Assembly: GCF_000014065.1 (NCBI RefSeq)
Contig: NC_008044.1
Location: 2,379,501 to 2,443,500, forward strand
From: Ruegeria sp. TM1040
GTDB lineage: Bacteria; Pseudomonadota; Alphaproteobacteria; Rhodobacterales; Rhodobacteraceae
DNA length: 64,000 nucleotides
Direction of reading: 5' to 3'
Below are positions 24,047 to 33,215 of this stretch, piece by piece. Both the position numbers and the translations under genes were made by a program. Position 1 is the stretch's first letter, and each line of letters begins with the position of its first letter. The notes under the pieces are model-generated. The model saw only the letters and a list, made by a program, of their open reading frames with translations. It had not been told where the DNA came from and made no database searches.

Positions 24047-25138
24047 ATGCGGTATCTTCGTTTCCTGTGTTGTGCTTTGGCGTTTTTGACGCTGTCGGGC
24101 TGCAATCTCGTATTGCTGTCCCCCTCCGGCGACATCGCCGCGCAGCAGGGCGACCTCATCGTTTACTCCACAGTCCTCATGCTCATCGTCATCATTCCTG
24201 TGATGGCGCTGACGGTGTTTTTTGCCTTCAAATACCGGGCAGAAAATAAGGACGCCCGGTACGAGCCGGACTGGGATCACTCCGTCAGTCTCGAGATCGT
24301 GGTGTGGTTTGTGCCGCTTGCGATCATCATCTGTCTGGCAGGGCTGACCTGGGTGGCGACCCACCGGCTGGAGCCCTATGACGATCTGCGCCGCGTCTCC
24401 GAGACCAAGCCCATCGACCCCAATGTGGAACCCATGGAGGTTCAGGTGGTGGCGCTCGATTGGAAATGGCTGTTCATCTATCCCGAATACGGCGTGGCAA
24501 CCGTCAACGAGGCTGCAGCCATCGTGGATCGCCCGGTGGAGTGGAAACTCACGTCCTCTACGGTGATGAACGCCTTCTACATCCCGGAAATGGCCGGGAT
24601 GATCTATGCGATGGCCGGGATGGAGACCGAGCTCAACGCGGTGATCAACGAACCCGGCACGTTTGAGGGTTTTTCGGCCAACTACAGCGGCAATGGGTTC
24701 TCTCACATGCGGTTTGATTTCATCGCCGAGGATGAAGCGGGCTTTGAGGCCTGGATCGAAGAGGTCCGTGCAAGCGGCATGACGCTTGATCAGGACTCCT
24801 ATGCGGTGCTCGAACAGCCCAGCGTAGCCCATGAGGTCGAGTATTTCGGCGCGGTCGAAGACGGGCTCTGGGACAAGATCCTCAACATGTGCGCTGGCCC
24901 CAATGCGCTGTGCCTCAACGACATGATGATGGTTGACGCGCTTGGCGGTGGCGGTCTGGCGGGGCTCTACAATCGAGAGCTCTATCGCGGGATTTGCTCG
25001 GCAGACGACCCCGAAGCGCTGCTGGCGATGCTGCGGCCTGACATTCAGGAAGAACAGCAGCGCGAAGACATTCTGCAGGCCATGACCCTGACCTCAGGTG
25101 ACCTGCTTCCCAATTCCAACACAACAGAGGCGAACTGA
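24047..25138 (+). CDS. cyoA: Quinol oxidase subunit II
   Basis: A 363-residue lipoprotein subunit of a bo3/ba3-type ubiquinol oxidase. The signal ends in L-T-L-S-G-C with lipid-modified Cys19; two membrane helices follow (about 40-65 and 85-108). The periplasmic cupredoxin domain has W-K-W-L-F-I-Y-P at about 141 but lacks the Cys pair of a CuA centre, so it takes electrons from quinol and not from cytochrome c. First of a five-gene operon (3-bp gaps, then ATGA overlaps). A long acidic C-terminal region (about 290-363) containing two extra cysteines goes beyond the core domain. Confidence 0.95.
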   Translation: MRYLRFLCCALAFLTLSGCNLVLLSPSGDIAAQQGDLIVYSTVLMLIVIIPVMALTVFFAFKYRAENKDARYEPDWDHSVSLEIVVWFVPLAIIICLAGLTWVATHRLEPYDDLRRVSETKPIDPNVEPMEVQVVALDWKWLFIYPEYGVATVNEAAAIVDRPVEWKLTSSTVMNAFYIPEMAGMIYAMAGMETELNAVINEPGTFEGFSANYSGNGFSHMRFDFIAEDEAGFEAWIEEVRASGMTLDQDSYAVLEQPSVAHEVEYFGAVEDGLWDKILNMCAGPNALCLNDMMMVDALGGGGLAGLYNRELYRGICSADDPEALLAMLRPDIQEEQQREDILQAMTLTSGDLLPNSNTTEAN

Positions 25139-25141
25139 CAC

Positions 25142-27178
25142 ATGGCTACGATTCCTGCTGCAACAGCAGCCGCTCAGTCCAGTGACGCCCTCAACCAGAC
25201 CCATTGGTTCTGGGGCAAGCTCGGCTGGGACATCTTTCCCTTCTACGATCCAATCATCTTTGGCACCTTTATCGGGACCTGTATCCTTGCGGCCGGGGTG
25301 GTCGGCATAGTGCTCTACTACCGCCTTCTGCCCTATCTGTGGAACGAGTGGTTCACCACGGTGGACCACAAGAAAATCGGCATCATGTACATGATCCTTG
25401 CGGTTGTGATGTTGGTGCGTGGCTTTGCCGATGCAGTGCTGATGCGGCTGCATCAGGCGCTGGCCTCGGCGGGATATGTGGGCTTCTTGCCCGCTTATCA
25501 CTACGATCAGGTCTTTACCGCGCATGGCGTGATCATGATCTTCTTCGTGGCGATGCCCTTTATCACCGGCTTCATGAACTATGTGATGCCGCTACAGATC
25601 GGGGCGCGCGACGTGGCCTTTCCGTTCCTCAACAACTTCAGCTTCTGGCTGACGGTGTCGGGTGCGGTGCTGATCATGATCTCGCTCTTTGTGGGGGAGT
25701 TTGCCGCGACCGGCTGGCTGGCCTACGCGCCGCTTTCGGGCCTGAAGTTCAGCCCCGGCGTCGGCATGGACTACTACTTGTGGTCGCTCAACATTGCCGG
25801 GATCGGCACCACGCTCTCGGGCATCAACCTCGTTGTGACCCTCGTCAAGATGCGCGCACCGGGCATGACCTGGATGAAGCTGCCGATTTTCAGCTGGACC
25901 ACGCTCTGTACCAACATCTTGATTGTTGTGACCTTCCCGGTCCTCACCGCGACCCTCGCGCTGCTGACTGCGGATCGCTACCTCGGCACCCATTTCTTTA
26001 CCAATGAGATGGGCGGCAACCCGATGATGTATGTGAACCTGATCTGGATCTGGGGCCACCCGGAGGTCTACATCCTGATCCTGCCGATCTTTGGGATCTT
26101 TTCCGAGATCGTCGCGACCTTCTGCGGCAAACGCCTCTTTGGCTATGCCTCCATGGTCTATGCGACCTGCGTCATCATGGTCCTGAGCTACATCGTCTGG
26201 CTGCACCACTTCTTTACGATGGGGGCTGGTGCGGATGTGAACTCCTTCTTTGGGATCACAACGATGATCATCTCGATCCCCACGGGGGCCAAGCTCTTCA
26301 ACTGGCTCTTCACCATGTACAAGGGGCGTATCCGCTTTGAACTTCCGATGATGTGGACCATCGCCTTTATGCTGACCTTTGTGGTCGGGGGCATGACCGG
26401 CGTGCTTCTGGCGGTGCCGCCTGCGGACTACGTGCTGCATAACTCCTTGTTCCTGATTGCACATTTCCACAATGTGATTATCGGGGGTGTTGTGTTCGGC
26501 ATCTTTGCGGGCATCACCTACTGGTGGCCCAAGGCCTTTGGCTTCCACCTCGATCCTTTCTGGGGCAAGGTCAGCTTCTGGGGCTGGGTCGGCGGGTTCT
26601 GGGTGGCCTTCATGCCGCTCTATCTCCTCGGCCTGATGGGCGTCACCCGTCGTCTGAGCCAGTTTGAAGACACCATCTATGCGGGGTATTTCTTTACCGC
26701 CCTCATCGGCGCGCTGATGATCGCGGTCGGGCTTCTGGCCTTCCTCGTGCAGATCTTCGTGTCGATCCGCAACCGCGAGAAATTGGCGGTGGGCAATGAT
26801 CCTTGGGGCGGGCGCACGCTGGAGTGGTCCACCACCTCGCCGCCGCCCTATTACAACTTTGCCTTCACCCCGCGCGTCTACGAGCGCGACGCCTGGCACC
26901 ATATGAAAACCCATGACGCCAAGGCGCCGACCTCGGGCTTCGTACCGATCCACATGCCGCACTACACGGCAAGCGGGATCATTCTGGCGGGGCTGATGAC
27001 GGTAATGGGCTTTGCACTGGTCTGGCACATCTGGTGGCTCTCGGCGCTGATGTTCCTTGCAAGCCTCGCCTATGGGATCGCCCATACCTTCAACTATAAC
27101 CGCGACTATTACGTGCCCGCCGAAGAGGTCTCTGAAATCGAGACCGGGCAGAGAACAGTCGCCACGCCTGCGGAGTAA
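25142..27178 (+). CDS. cyoB: Quinol oxidase subunit I (haem-copper)
   Basis: A 678-residue catalytic subunit that reduces O2 to water and pumps protons. The low-spin haem ligand lies in [10 protein letters not shown], CuB ligands in W-G-H-P-E-V-Y and L-H-H-F-F-T, and the haem ligands in H-F-H-N-V-I-I-G-G. Fifteen or so hydrophobic helices are expected; an N-terminal extra helix (about 35-60) and C-terminal ones are typical of CyoB compared with CtaD. Sits 3 bp after cyoA and 3 bp before cyoC. Expected in the inner membrane. Confidence 0.96.
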   Translation: MATIPAATAAAQSSDALNQTHWFWGKLGWDIFPFYDPIIFGTFIGTCILAAGVVGIVLYYRLLPYLWNEWFTTVDHKKIGIMYMILAVVMLVRGFADAVLMRLHQALASAGYVGFLPAYHYDQVFTAHGVIMIFFVAMPFITGFMNYVMPLQIGARDVAFPFLNNFSFWLTVSGAVLIMISLFVGEFAATGWLAYAPLSGLKFSPGVGMDYYLWSLNIAGIGTTLSGINLVVTLVKMRAPGMTWMKLPIFSWTTLCTNILIVVTFPVLTATLALLTADRYLGTHFFTNEMGGNPMMYVNLIWIWGHPEVYILILPIFGIFSEIVATFCGKRLFGYASMVYATCVIMVLSYIVWLHHFFTMGAGADVNSFFGITTMIISIPTGAKLFNWLFTMYKGRIRFELPMMWTIAFMLTFVVGGMTGVLLAVPPADYVLHNSLFLIAHFHNVIIGGVVFGIFAGITYWWPKAFGFHLDPFWGKVSFWGWVGGFWVAFMPLYLLGLMGVTRRLSQFEDTIYAGYFFTALIGALMIAVGLLAFLVQIFVSIRNREKLAVGNDPWGGRTLEWSTTSPPPYYNFAFTPRVYERDAWHHMKTHDAKAPTSGFVPIHMPHYTASGIILAGLMTVMGFALVWHIWWLSALMFLASLAYGIAHTFNYNRDYYVPAEEVSEIETGQRTVATPAE

Positions 27179-27181
27179 AAC

Positions 27182-27826
27182 ATGTCACATTCTGCTGCGA
27201 CACCCGCCCCAGAGGCGTTGGAGTTCTATGTCACCGAAGATCCCCATGCAGGTCATGGGGATCACCACCACGACACCGGCACCATGCTGGGGTTCTGGAT
27301 CTACCTGATGAGCGACTGCCTGATCTTTGGCATTCTCTTTGCGGTGCATGCGGTGGTGGGCACAAGCTATGCCGCCGGACCCTCGCCTGCGGATCTGTTC
27401 GAGATTGACAAGATCCTGCTGGCGACCTTCTTCCTGCTGTTTTCATCCATCACCTACGGGTTTGCGGTGATCAACATGCAGCAGCGCAAGCAGCGCGCCA
27501 TGATGCTGTGGCTTGGGGTTACGCTGGTCTTTGGCCTTGGCTTTCTGGTGATGGAGATCCTGGAGTTCCAACACCTGTGGCATCTCGGGGCCGGACCCGG
27601 TGCCAGCGCCTTCCTGTCGTCCTTCTGGGTGCTGGTCGGCACCCACGGCCTGCACGTCACGGCCGGGGCGATCTGGCTGGTGGTGCTTTTGGTGCAGGTT
27701 CAGATGCATGGTCTCACCGAAGCCAATACGCGTCGCATCCTCTGCCTCAGCATGTTCTGGCACTTCCTTGATCTGATCTGGATCGGGGTCTTCTCATTCG
27801 TCTATCTCACGGGGGTACTGCTATGA
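27182..27826 (+). CDS. cyoC: Quinol oxidase subunit III
   Basis: A 214-residue membrane subunit with five helices. It has an N-terminal histidine-rich stretch (D-P-H-A-G-H-G-D-H-H-H-D), then G-F-W-I-Y-L-M-S-D-C-L-I-F and G-T-H-G-L-H-V, all standard for CyoC/CtaE. It stabilises subunit I and supports proton uptake. G-G-A-G 6 bases before the ATG; the stop overlaps the cyoD start (ATGA). Confidence 0.94.
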   Translation: MSHSAATPAPEALEFYVTEDPHAGHGDHHHDTGTMLGFWIYLMSDCLIFGILFAVHAVVGTSYAAGPSPADLFEIDKILLATFFLLFSSITYGFAVINMQQRKQRAMMLWLGVTLVFGLGFLVMEILEFQHLWHLGAGPGASAFLSSFWVLVGTHGLHVTAGAIWLVVLLVQVQMHGLTEANTRRILCLSMFWHFLDLIWIGVFSFVYLTGVLL

Positions 27827-28170
27827 GCGCCCATTCACACGGCTCTTACAAATCCTACGCGATCGGCTTTGTGTTGTCGGTCATCCTGACCGTGATCCCC
27901 TTCTGGCTGGTTCTGGGAGAGGTGGACATCGGCGTCAACACGGCAATTGCCGTCATCTTTGGTCTCGGTGCGGTGCAGATCATCGTCCACATGCATTACT
28001 TTCTGCATGTGACCTATGGGGCCGAGGATGGCTGGCAGGTGATGTCGCTGGTGTTCACGGGGATCTTGCTGATCATCGTGCTGGCCGGGTCGATCTGGGT
28101 GATGGCGCATCTGCATGAAAACATGATGCCCGCACATGAACAGATCGAACGGGTCAGGAACCTGCCATGA
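27823..28170 (+). CDS. cyoD: Quinol oxidase subunit IV
   Basis: A 115-residue protein with three membrane helices (about 10-30, 38-60, 75-95) and the Q-I-I-V-H-M-H-Y-F-L-H segment characteristic of CyoD. It helps CuB binding or assembly in the bo3 enzyme. It overlaps both neighbours by 4 bp, so the operon is translated as a chain. Confidence 0.93.
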   Translation: MSAHSHGSYKSYAIGFVLSVILTVIPFWLVLGEVDIGVNTAIAVIFGLGAVQIIVHMHYFLHVTYGAEDGWQVMSLVFTGILLIIVLAGSIWVMAHLHENMMPAHEQIERVRNLP

Positions 28171-28898
28171 GCACAGGTACAAGCACGGAGGGCGGCGGCA
28201 GACGCCGCCCTTTCTGGGTCGATGCGGTGATCCTCGCGCTGGCCTTTGGGGTCTTTGTCACCATGGTGAGGCTCGGCAACTGGCAGATGCAGCGCCTGTC
28301 ATGGAAGCTTGACCTCATCGAGCAGGTTGAAACACGCGCCTTTGGCCCGCCGGTGGCCGCCCCTATCAAAGGAGCAGCACCAGAATATCAGCGCGTCACC
28401 CTGCAGGGCGTCTTTCGCCACGACCTGAGCCTGCGCATCAAGGCGGTGACCGAAATCGGTCCCGGCTCCTGGGTGATGACCCCGATTGAGGGCGCAGAGC
28501 AGACGGTCTGGGTCAATCGTGGTTTTGTGCCGCCGCAGATGCGCCTAGACGAGATCAACCGCCCCGAGGGCCTGCAAGAGATCACCGGCCTCATCCGCAG
28601 CGACCAGCCCGGCGGCACGCTCCTTGAGCAGAACCTTCCCGACCGGGACCGCTGGGTGTCCGCCGATCTGGCGCTGATGTCCGCCGACCGCGGCATCGAG
28701 GCGGCGGGCTATTATATTGATGCAGCGCATCAGGGCGCCGCAGCCGACTGGCCACGCGGAGGCATGACGCAGCTTGATTTCCGCAACACCCATCTGAGCT
28801 ATGCGCTCACATGGTACGCGATGGCGGTGCTGTTCTTTGGCGCCATGGCCTATGTGATCTGGGACCGGCTGCGCGCCCCCAAAGAGCGCACGAGCTGA
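28167..28898 (+). CDS. SURF1 family oxidase assembly protein
   Basis: A 243-residue protein with the SURF1 hairpin layout: one helix at about 15-33, a periplasmic domain and a second helix at about 208-228. G-N-W-Q-M-Q-R-L near residue 35 and V-W-V-N-R-G-F-V-P at about 112 are the conserved blocks. SURF1 delivers haem a to subunit I. In Paracoccus denitrificans a dedicated SURF1 (Surf1q) serves the ba3 quinol oxidase and lies with its genes; the position here at the end of cyoABCD fits that role, and implies the oxidase may carry haem A. No cyoE lies in this operon. Confidence 0.9.
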   Translation: MSTGTSTEGGGRRRPFWVDAVILALAFGVFVTMVRLGNWQMQRLSWKLDLIEQVETRAFGPPVAAPIKGAAPEYQRVTLQGVFRHDLSLRIKAVTEIGPGSWVMTPIEGAEQTVWVNRGFVPPQMRLDEINRPEGLQEITGLIRSDQPGGTLLEQNLPDRDRWVSADLALMSADRGIEAAGYYIDAAHQGAAADWPRGGMTQLDFRNTHLSYALTWYAMAVLFFGAMAYVIWDRLRAPKERTS

Positions 28899-28954
28899 CC
28901 TGCGCGCTAATTGGGTTTATCCATCGGTAGAATGCGGGGCAGGAACCGTAGCGT

Positions 28955-29350
28955 TTACTTGAAACGCCCGCCCGCCTCGATCACTTCGATCTGGTAGCCA
29001 TCGGGGTCGGCCACAAAGAAGAACCGCGCGACGCGCTCGCCTGCGGGGCGAAAATCCACGATGTCGCGTGGCGCACCGCCTGCGGTTTCGACCTTGGCGC
29101 GCGCCGCTTCCAGATCCTCGACCACCACAGCCAGATGACCATAGCCATTGCCCAGATCATAGGCCTCGGTCTGGGATTTGTTGACTGTGAGCTCCAACTC
29201 AAAGCTGCCCTCAGGCGCGGTCAGGTAGATCAGCGTGAAATCATCAAAATCGAGCCGGTCTGCGATCTCCATGTCGAACGCCGCCTTGTAAAACGCCACG
29301 GAGGCAGTCTCGTCGAGGACGCGGATCATGCTATGGGCAAGTTTGGTCAC
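28955..29350 (-). CDS. VOC-fold protein, lactoylglutathione lyase (glyoxalase I)-like
   Basis: A 131-residue protein with the beta-alpha-beta-beta-beta modules of the vicinal oxygen chelate fold. The start H-S-M-I-R-V has the first metal His, F-E-L-E-L-T the Glu, G-H-L-A-V-V the second His, and D-P-D-G-Y-Q-I-E-V-I-E the C-terminal Glu, so all four metal ligands of glyoxalase I are present. The enzyme would convert the methylglyoxal-glutathione adduct to lactoylglutathione. I take GTG 29350 as the start (V-T-K-L-A-H) because G-G-A-G is 6 bases upstream and the next ATG would remove the first ligand region. Confidence 0.85.
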   Translation of the reverse strand: MTKLAHSMIRVLDETASVAFYKAAFDMEIADRLDFDDFTLIYLTAPEGSFELELTVNKSQTEAYDLGNGYGHLAVVVEDLEAARAKVETAGGAPRDIVDFRPAGERVARFFFVADPDGYQIEVIEAGGRFK

Positions 29351-29432
29351 TGAAATCTCCGTTTTTGAAACAGCGGTTATAGCGCCGGACCCGCGCAGAT
29401 TCCGGCATAACTGTGGTCTTGGATGGATGCGA

Positions 29433-29852
29433 TTACGCGAGGGCCGCGCGAATTTTCTCGGCGTGGGCGGCAATGGCCTCCATATCGCCCATCTGCCCCG
29501 ACGCGCGCAGCGACACCCCCTCGTGACGCGGCAGCACGTGGAAATGCAGGTGGAACACCTCCTGCCCGCCGGCAGCCTCGTTAAACTGCTGGATCGTCAC
29601 CCCGTCCGCATCAAAGGCCGCCTTGCTGGCCTGCGCCAGTTTCTGAACGCTGCGGATCACCGCCTCAAGCTGCGCGGCGCTGGCATCCAGCACATTGCGG
29701 CAAGGGGTTTTGGGGATCACCAAGAGATGCCCGTCCGCGCGCGGCATGATGTCCATAAACGCAAGCGTGTCGTCATCTTCATAAACCCGCATGGAGGGGA
29801 TCTCTCCGCGCAGGATCTTGGCAAAGATATTGTCGTTGTCATAGGCGGTCAT
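29433..29852 (-). CDS. HIT family nucleotide hydrolase/transferase
   Basis: A 139-residue histidine-triad protein. H-L-H-F-H-V-L-P at about 101-108 is the catalytic triad, and I-F-A-K-I-L-R-G-E-I-P-S near the N-terminus is the usual HinT-like start. Such proteins hydrolyse AMP-lysine or other nucleoside phosphoramidates and dinucleotides. A C-terminal extension of about 30 residues follows the triad, as in the longer alphaproteobacterial members. It lies 82 bp upstream, on the same strand, of the glyoxalase-like gene. Confidence 0.92.
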   Translation of the reverse strand: MTAYDNDNIFAKILRGEIPSMRVYEDDDTLAFMDIMPRADGHLLVIPKTPCRNVLDASAAQLEAVIRSVQKLAQASKAAFDADGVTIQQFNEAAGGQEVFHLHFHVLPRHEGVSLRASGQMGDMEAIAAHAEKIRAALA

Positions 29853-30174
29853 GGCGGGTTCTCTCTCCGTATCAACCGAAAGCGGATCTCAGGATTGGGT
29901 GTCGCAGCCAACGCGCGCGGGGTCAAGCAACCAGCCCCGTCACGTCGCAGGTTCGCGTCGCGCAGAGGACATGGCAAGGCGCCAAAGACGCAATTGGATG
30001 AATATTTCACCGTCATTGAGACCCAAAACTCAAGAGGGCGCGACAATTATTCTTGATCCAGATCAAACTCCGCCATTGAAGGGCCGCGCAGGCCATTCTA
30101 AAACCACCAAGAGTCCAGAGCCGACGGGGAATCCCCCGTGCGGTCTCTGAGGAGTATAAACAGGAGGCACCCAA
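29853..30174 (+). promoter_or_regulatory. 322-bp control region of ctaD
   Basis: No gene is seen here. It holds the FNR-type box listed separately and, 3' to it, a weak sigma-70-like pair TTGAAG (30076-30081) and TAAAAC (30099-30104) with 17-bp spacing, which would start RNA near 30111. An AGGAGG site ends 8 bases before the ctaD ATG. The half nearest the HIT gene shows nothing clear beyond its own ribosome-binding site. Confidence 0.4.
30053..30066. promoter_or_regulatory. Perfect FNR/FnrL box upstream of ctaD
   Basis: TTGATCCAGATCAA is an exact TTGAT-N4-ATCAA palindrome, the FnrL consensus in Rhodobacter. It ends 108 bp before the ctaD start and lies about 50 bp upstream of the guessed transcription start, so FnrL could alter aa3 oxidase expression when oxygen falls. 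No other gene starts on this side. Confidence 0.75.
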
Positions 30175-31833
30175 ATGGCAGACGCAGCCATTCAAGGTCA
30201 CGGCCACGAAGACGAGCGGAGCTTTTTCACCCGCTGGTTTATGAGCACGAACCACAAGGATATCGGTATCCTTTACCTGATCGTTTCGGCGCTCACCGGC
30301 TTCATTTCCGTCGCATTCACCGTCTACATGCGACTCGAACTTATGGATCCCGGTGTGCAGTACATGTGTCTGGAAGGCTTTGCCGCAGACCCCTGTACGC
30401 CGAATGGCCATCTCTGGAACGTGCTGATTACAGGCCACGGCGTCTTGATGATGTTCTTCGTCGTCATCCCGGCCCTGTTCGGCGGGTTTGGCAACTATTT
30501 CATGCCGCTGCAGATCGGCGCGCCGGATATGGCGTTCCCGCGGATGAACAACCTCAGCTTCTGGATGTATGTTGCAGGCACCGCGCTGGCGGTCTCCTCG
30601 GTCTATGCGCCGGGCGGCAACAACCAGCTGGGCGCTGGCGTGGGTTGGGTTCTCTATCCGCCGCTCTCCGTCAAGGAAGGCGGGATCGCGATGGATCTGG
30701 CGATTTTCGCCGTGCACGTCTCCGGTGCCTCCTCGATCCTGGGCGCGATCAACATGATCACCACCTTCCTGAACATGCGTGCCCCCGGCATGACCCTGTT
30801 CAAGGTGCCGCTCTTCAGCTGGTCGATCTTCGTCACCTCCTGGCTGATCCTTCTGTCCCTGCCGGTTCTGGCAGGCGCAATCACCATGCTGCTGATGGAT
30901 CGTAACTTCGGCTTCACCTTCTTTGATGCCGCAGGCGGCGGGGACCCGGTTCTCTACCAGCACATCCTGTGGTTCTTCGGCCACCCCGAAGTGTACATCG
31001 TGATCCTGCCGGGCTTTGGCATCATCTCCCACGTGATCGCGACCTTCTCGCGCAAGCCTGTGTTTGGCTACCTGCCGATGGTCTGGGCGATCATCGCGAT
31101 TGGTGTTCTGGGCTTCGTCGTTTGGGCGCACCACATGTACACCGTCGGCATGAGCCTCAACCAGCAGGCCTACTTCATGCTGGCCACCATGGTGATCGCC
31201 GTGCCCACAGGGGTGAAGGTCTTCTCGTGGATCGCAACCATGTGGGGCGGCTCCATCGAGTTCAAAGCCCCCATGGTCTTTGCTTTCGGCTTCCTGTTCC
31301 TGTTCACCGTTGGCGGTGTGACCGGCGTGGTGCTGTCGCAGGCGGCCGTGGACCGGGCCTATCATGACACCTATTACGTGGTGGCACACTTCCACTACGT
31401 GATGAGCCTTGGTGCGGTGTTTGCGATCTTCTCCGGCATCTACTTCTACTTTGGTAAGATGACCGGCCGTCAGTACTCCGAACTGGGCGCACAGATTCAC
31501 TTCTGGATGTTCTTCATCGGTGCAAACCTGACGTTCTTCCCGCAGCACTTCCTGGGCCGTCAGGGCATGCCGCGTCGCTACATCGACTATCCCGAAGGCT
31601 TTGCATACTGGAACAAGATCTCGTCCTATGGCGCGTTCCTGTCCTTTGCCTCCTTCATCTTCTTCTTCGGTGTGGTGATCTATTCACTGCTGCGTGGCGC
31701 GCGTGTGACCCAGAACAACTACTGGAACGAATACGCCGACACGCTGGAGTGGACCCTGCCCTCTCCGCCGCCGGAGCACACCTTTGAAATCCTGCCCAAG
31801 CAGGAAGACTGGGACAAAAGCCACAGCCACTAA
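30175..31833 (+). CDS. ctaD: Cytochrome c oxidase subunit I (aa3 type)
   Basis: A 552-residue haem-copper subunit I. Ligand motifs: G-H-G-V-L-M-M-F-F (low-spin haem), F-G-H-P-E-V-Y with its Tyr cross-link, W-A-H-H-M-Y-T for CuB, and H-F-H-Y-V-M-S for the two haems. The short loop [14 protein letters not shown] after helix I resembles that of Paracoccus CtaD. It stands alone: coxB/ctaC, ctaE and ctaG genes are not next to it, as is usual in Paracoccus and Rhodobacter. Preceded by an FNR-type box, followed by a terminator and then a DUF2244 gene. Confidence 0.96.
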   Translation: MADAAIQGHGHEDERSFFTRWFMSTNHKDIGILYLIVSALTGFISVAFTVYMRLELMDPGVQYMCLEGFAADPCTPNGHLWNVLITGHGVLMMFFVVIPALFGGFGNYFMPLQIGAPDMAFPRMNNLSFWMYVAGTALAVSSVYAPGGNNQLGAGVGWVLYPPLSVKEGGIAMDLAIFAVHVSGASSILGAINMITTFLNMRAPGMTLFKVPLFSWSIFVTSWLILLSLPVLAGAITMLLMDRNFGFTFFDAAGGGDPVLYQHILWFFGHPEVYIVILPGFGIISHVIATFSRKPVFGYLPMVWAIIAIGVLGFVVWAHHMYTVGMSLNQQAYFMLATMVIAVPTGVKVFSWIATMWGGSIEFKAPMVFAFGFLFLFTVGGVTGVVLSQAAVDRAYHDTYYVVAHFHYVMSLGAVFAIFSGIYFYFGKMTGRQYSELGAQIHFWMFFIGANLTFFPQHFLGRQGMPRRYIDYPEGFAYWNKISSYGAFLSFASFIFFFGVVIYSLLRGARVTQNNYWNEYADTLEWTLPSPPPEHTFEILPKQEDWDKSHSH

Positions 31834-31853
31834 GACCGGCTTGAGCTGAAACC

Positions 31854-31893
31854 AAAACGCCCCGGAGCCACAGGCTTCGGGGCGTTTTCTTTT
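31854..31893 (+). terminator. Intrinsic terminator after ctaD
   Basis: AAAACGCCCCGGAGCC pairs with GGCTTCGGGGCGTTTT (16 bp, one G-T wobble) around a 3-base loop, followed by CTTTTC. It lies 20 bp after the stop, so ctaD is a single-gene unit. Confidence 0.95.
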
Positions 31894-31974
31894 CTCGCGC
31901 AGGGTCTTTTCCACCGCCCGCAAAACCGGGTCATTTTACTCGACAGGGCTGATCGCCAGACTAAACTATGCGTC

Positions 31975-32469
31975 ATGCCCTATGATTGGACCCAGCCCCC
32001 CAGCGATCATGGAGGCGAGCTACATCTGTGGCCGCATCAATCGCTCCCCCCCGAAGGCTACATGCGCTTTATCGGGGCGACAGCCGCGCTCATCACGGTG
32101 CCTTTGCTGCCGCTGATGGGCACACCGCTGTTCTGGGGACTGATCCCTTTTCTGACGCTGGCCGTCTTTGGCATGAAATATGCGCTCGATCAGAACCGCC
32201 GCCATGCGCAAATCATTGAGGTTCTGCGCCTCGGCCCTGAAGAGGCCGAACTGATCCGGCGTGACGCACGCGGCAGCGAGCAGTCCTGGCGCTGCAATCG
32301 CCACTGGACCCAGGTGTCCCTGCACCCTGATCGCGGTCCGGTGCCCAATTATGTGACATTACGCGGCGCCGGGCGCGAGGTGGAAATCGGTGCGTTCCTC
32401 TCCGAAGATGAGCGCAAGGCGCTCTACCACGATCTGCGCGACGCGATTCGACAGTCCGACAGCCGCTAG
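31975..32469 (+). CDS. DUF2244 membrane protein
   Basis: A 164-residue protein with W-P-H-Q-S-L in the N-terminal part, two adjacent membrane helices (about 33-50 and 52-70) and a C-terminal soluble domain containing W-R-C-N-R-H-W-T-Q-V and G-A-F-L-S-E-D-E-R, the conserved parts of DUF2244. The family has no assigned activity but is often found beside haem-copper oxidase genes in alphaproteobacteria, which fits its place behind ctaD. There is no clear ribosome-binding site before the ATG. Followed by a terminator shared with the convergent yqeY gene. Confidence 0.88.
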   Translation: MPYDWTQPPSDHGGELHLWPHQSLPPEGYMRFIGATAALITVPLLPLMGTPLFWGLIPFLTLAVFGMKYALDQNRRHAQIIEVLRLGPEEAELIRRDARGSEQSWRCNRHWTQVSLHPDRGPVPNYVTLRGAGREVEIGAFLSEDERKALYHDLRDAIRQSDSR

Positions 32470-32495
32470 CCCATCGAAGCCACAGGTACAAAAAA

Positions 32496-32522
32496 CCCGG
32501 CTCTGGGGTCAGAGCCGGGGTT
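32496..32522. terminator. Bidirectional terminator between DUF2244 gene and yqeY
   Basis: CCCGGCTCTG (32496-32505) and CAGAGCCGGG (32510-32519) form a perfect 10-bp stem with a GGGT loop. The A-run before it gives a T-run on the minus strand for yqeY. Confidence 0.85.
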
Positions 32523-32567
32523 CATCTGTCGTCGCGATGTCCACGCCAGTTATGGCAATCGAAGGCC

Positions 32568-33041
32568 TCAGCAGCCCCCTGCCGAGCAGAGCTGATCCTT
32601 GACCATCGGGCCCACTTTGCCAAAGTCCATCTGGCCGGTGTATTTGGCCTTGAGCGCGCCCATGACCTTGCCCATGTCGCGGATGGATTCAGCACCCGTT
32701 TCATCAACGGCGGCCTTCACTGCGTTCGACACCTCATCCTCAGAGAGCTGTTTGGGCAGGAATTCCTCAATGATCTCAATCTCGTTCATCTCGCGCTCGG
32801 CGAGGTCGAGCCGTCCGCCCTCCTCATAGGCGCGCACGCTTTCCTTGCGCTGCTTGGTCATCTTGCCGAGGATGGCGAGGATCTCTTCATCGCCGATGCC
32901 GCCTTCTTCCCCGTCACCGCGCGCAGCGATTTCACGGTCCTTGATGGCAGCATTGATCAGGCGCAGAGTGCAGAGACGCTCCATCGCCTTGTCCTTCATC
33001 GCCTGTTTGAGGGCCTCGTTGACCCGAGTTCGCGTATCCAT
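32568..33041 (-). CDS. yqeY: GatB/YqeY domain protein
   Basis: A 157-residue YqeY protein: N-terminal helical bundle (R-T-R-V-N-E-A-L-K-Q-A-M-K-D-K) with T-L-R-L-I-N-A-A-I-K-D-R-E-I, and the C-terminal subdomain with E-F-L-P-K-Q-L-S-E-D-E and D-M-G-K-V-M-G-A-L-K. The C-terminal part resembles the tRNA-binding tail of GatB, but YqeY has no proven amidation role. The final residues K-D-Q-L-C-S-A-G-G-C end in an unusual cysteine pair. Divergent from carA, with 174 bp between the two start codons. Confidence 0.92.
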   Translation of the reverse strand: MDTRTRVNEALKQAMKDKAMERLCTLRLINAAIKDREIAARGDGEEGGIGDEEILAILGKMTKQRKESVRAYEEGGRLDLAEREMNEIEIIEEFLPKQLSEDEVSNAVKAAVDETGAESIRDMGKVMGALKAKYTGQMDFGKVGPMVKDQLCSAGGC

Positions 33042-33153
33042 GTTTTCTCTTCGTCCAGGTGGAGCAAGAAGAGGCAGTATTATTCAAATCCACCGCAATA
33101 TTCAAGCTCCCCCAATTGTGCGAGACGCAGGGCCGGTATCGGCCTATCGGTGC

Positions 33154-33182
33154 TTGACCCCGCGCGGCGCGGGACTTATTGA
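33154..33182 (+). promoter_or_regulatory. Possible sigma-70 promoter of carA
   Basis: TTGACC (33154-33159) and TATTGA (33177-33182) stand 17 bp apart and 34 bp before the carA start. The spacer contains a perfect CCCGCG-CGG-CGCGGG hairpin sequence (33159-33173), which might be an operator. The -10 match is weak. Confidence 0.35.
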
Positions 33183-33215
33183 TGCGCGAATTTTGCCCGC
33201 ATGGAGAGTCGAGTC

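Noticed and set aside
25592-27085. 497-codon open frame antisense to cyoB, very rich in H, D, R and E
   Set aside because: Composition is the complement of hydrophobic membrane codons; no independent coding evidence.
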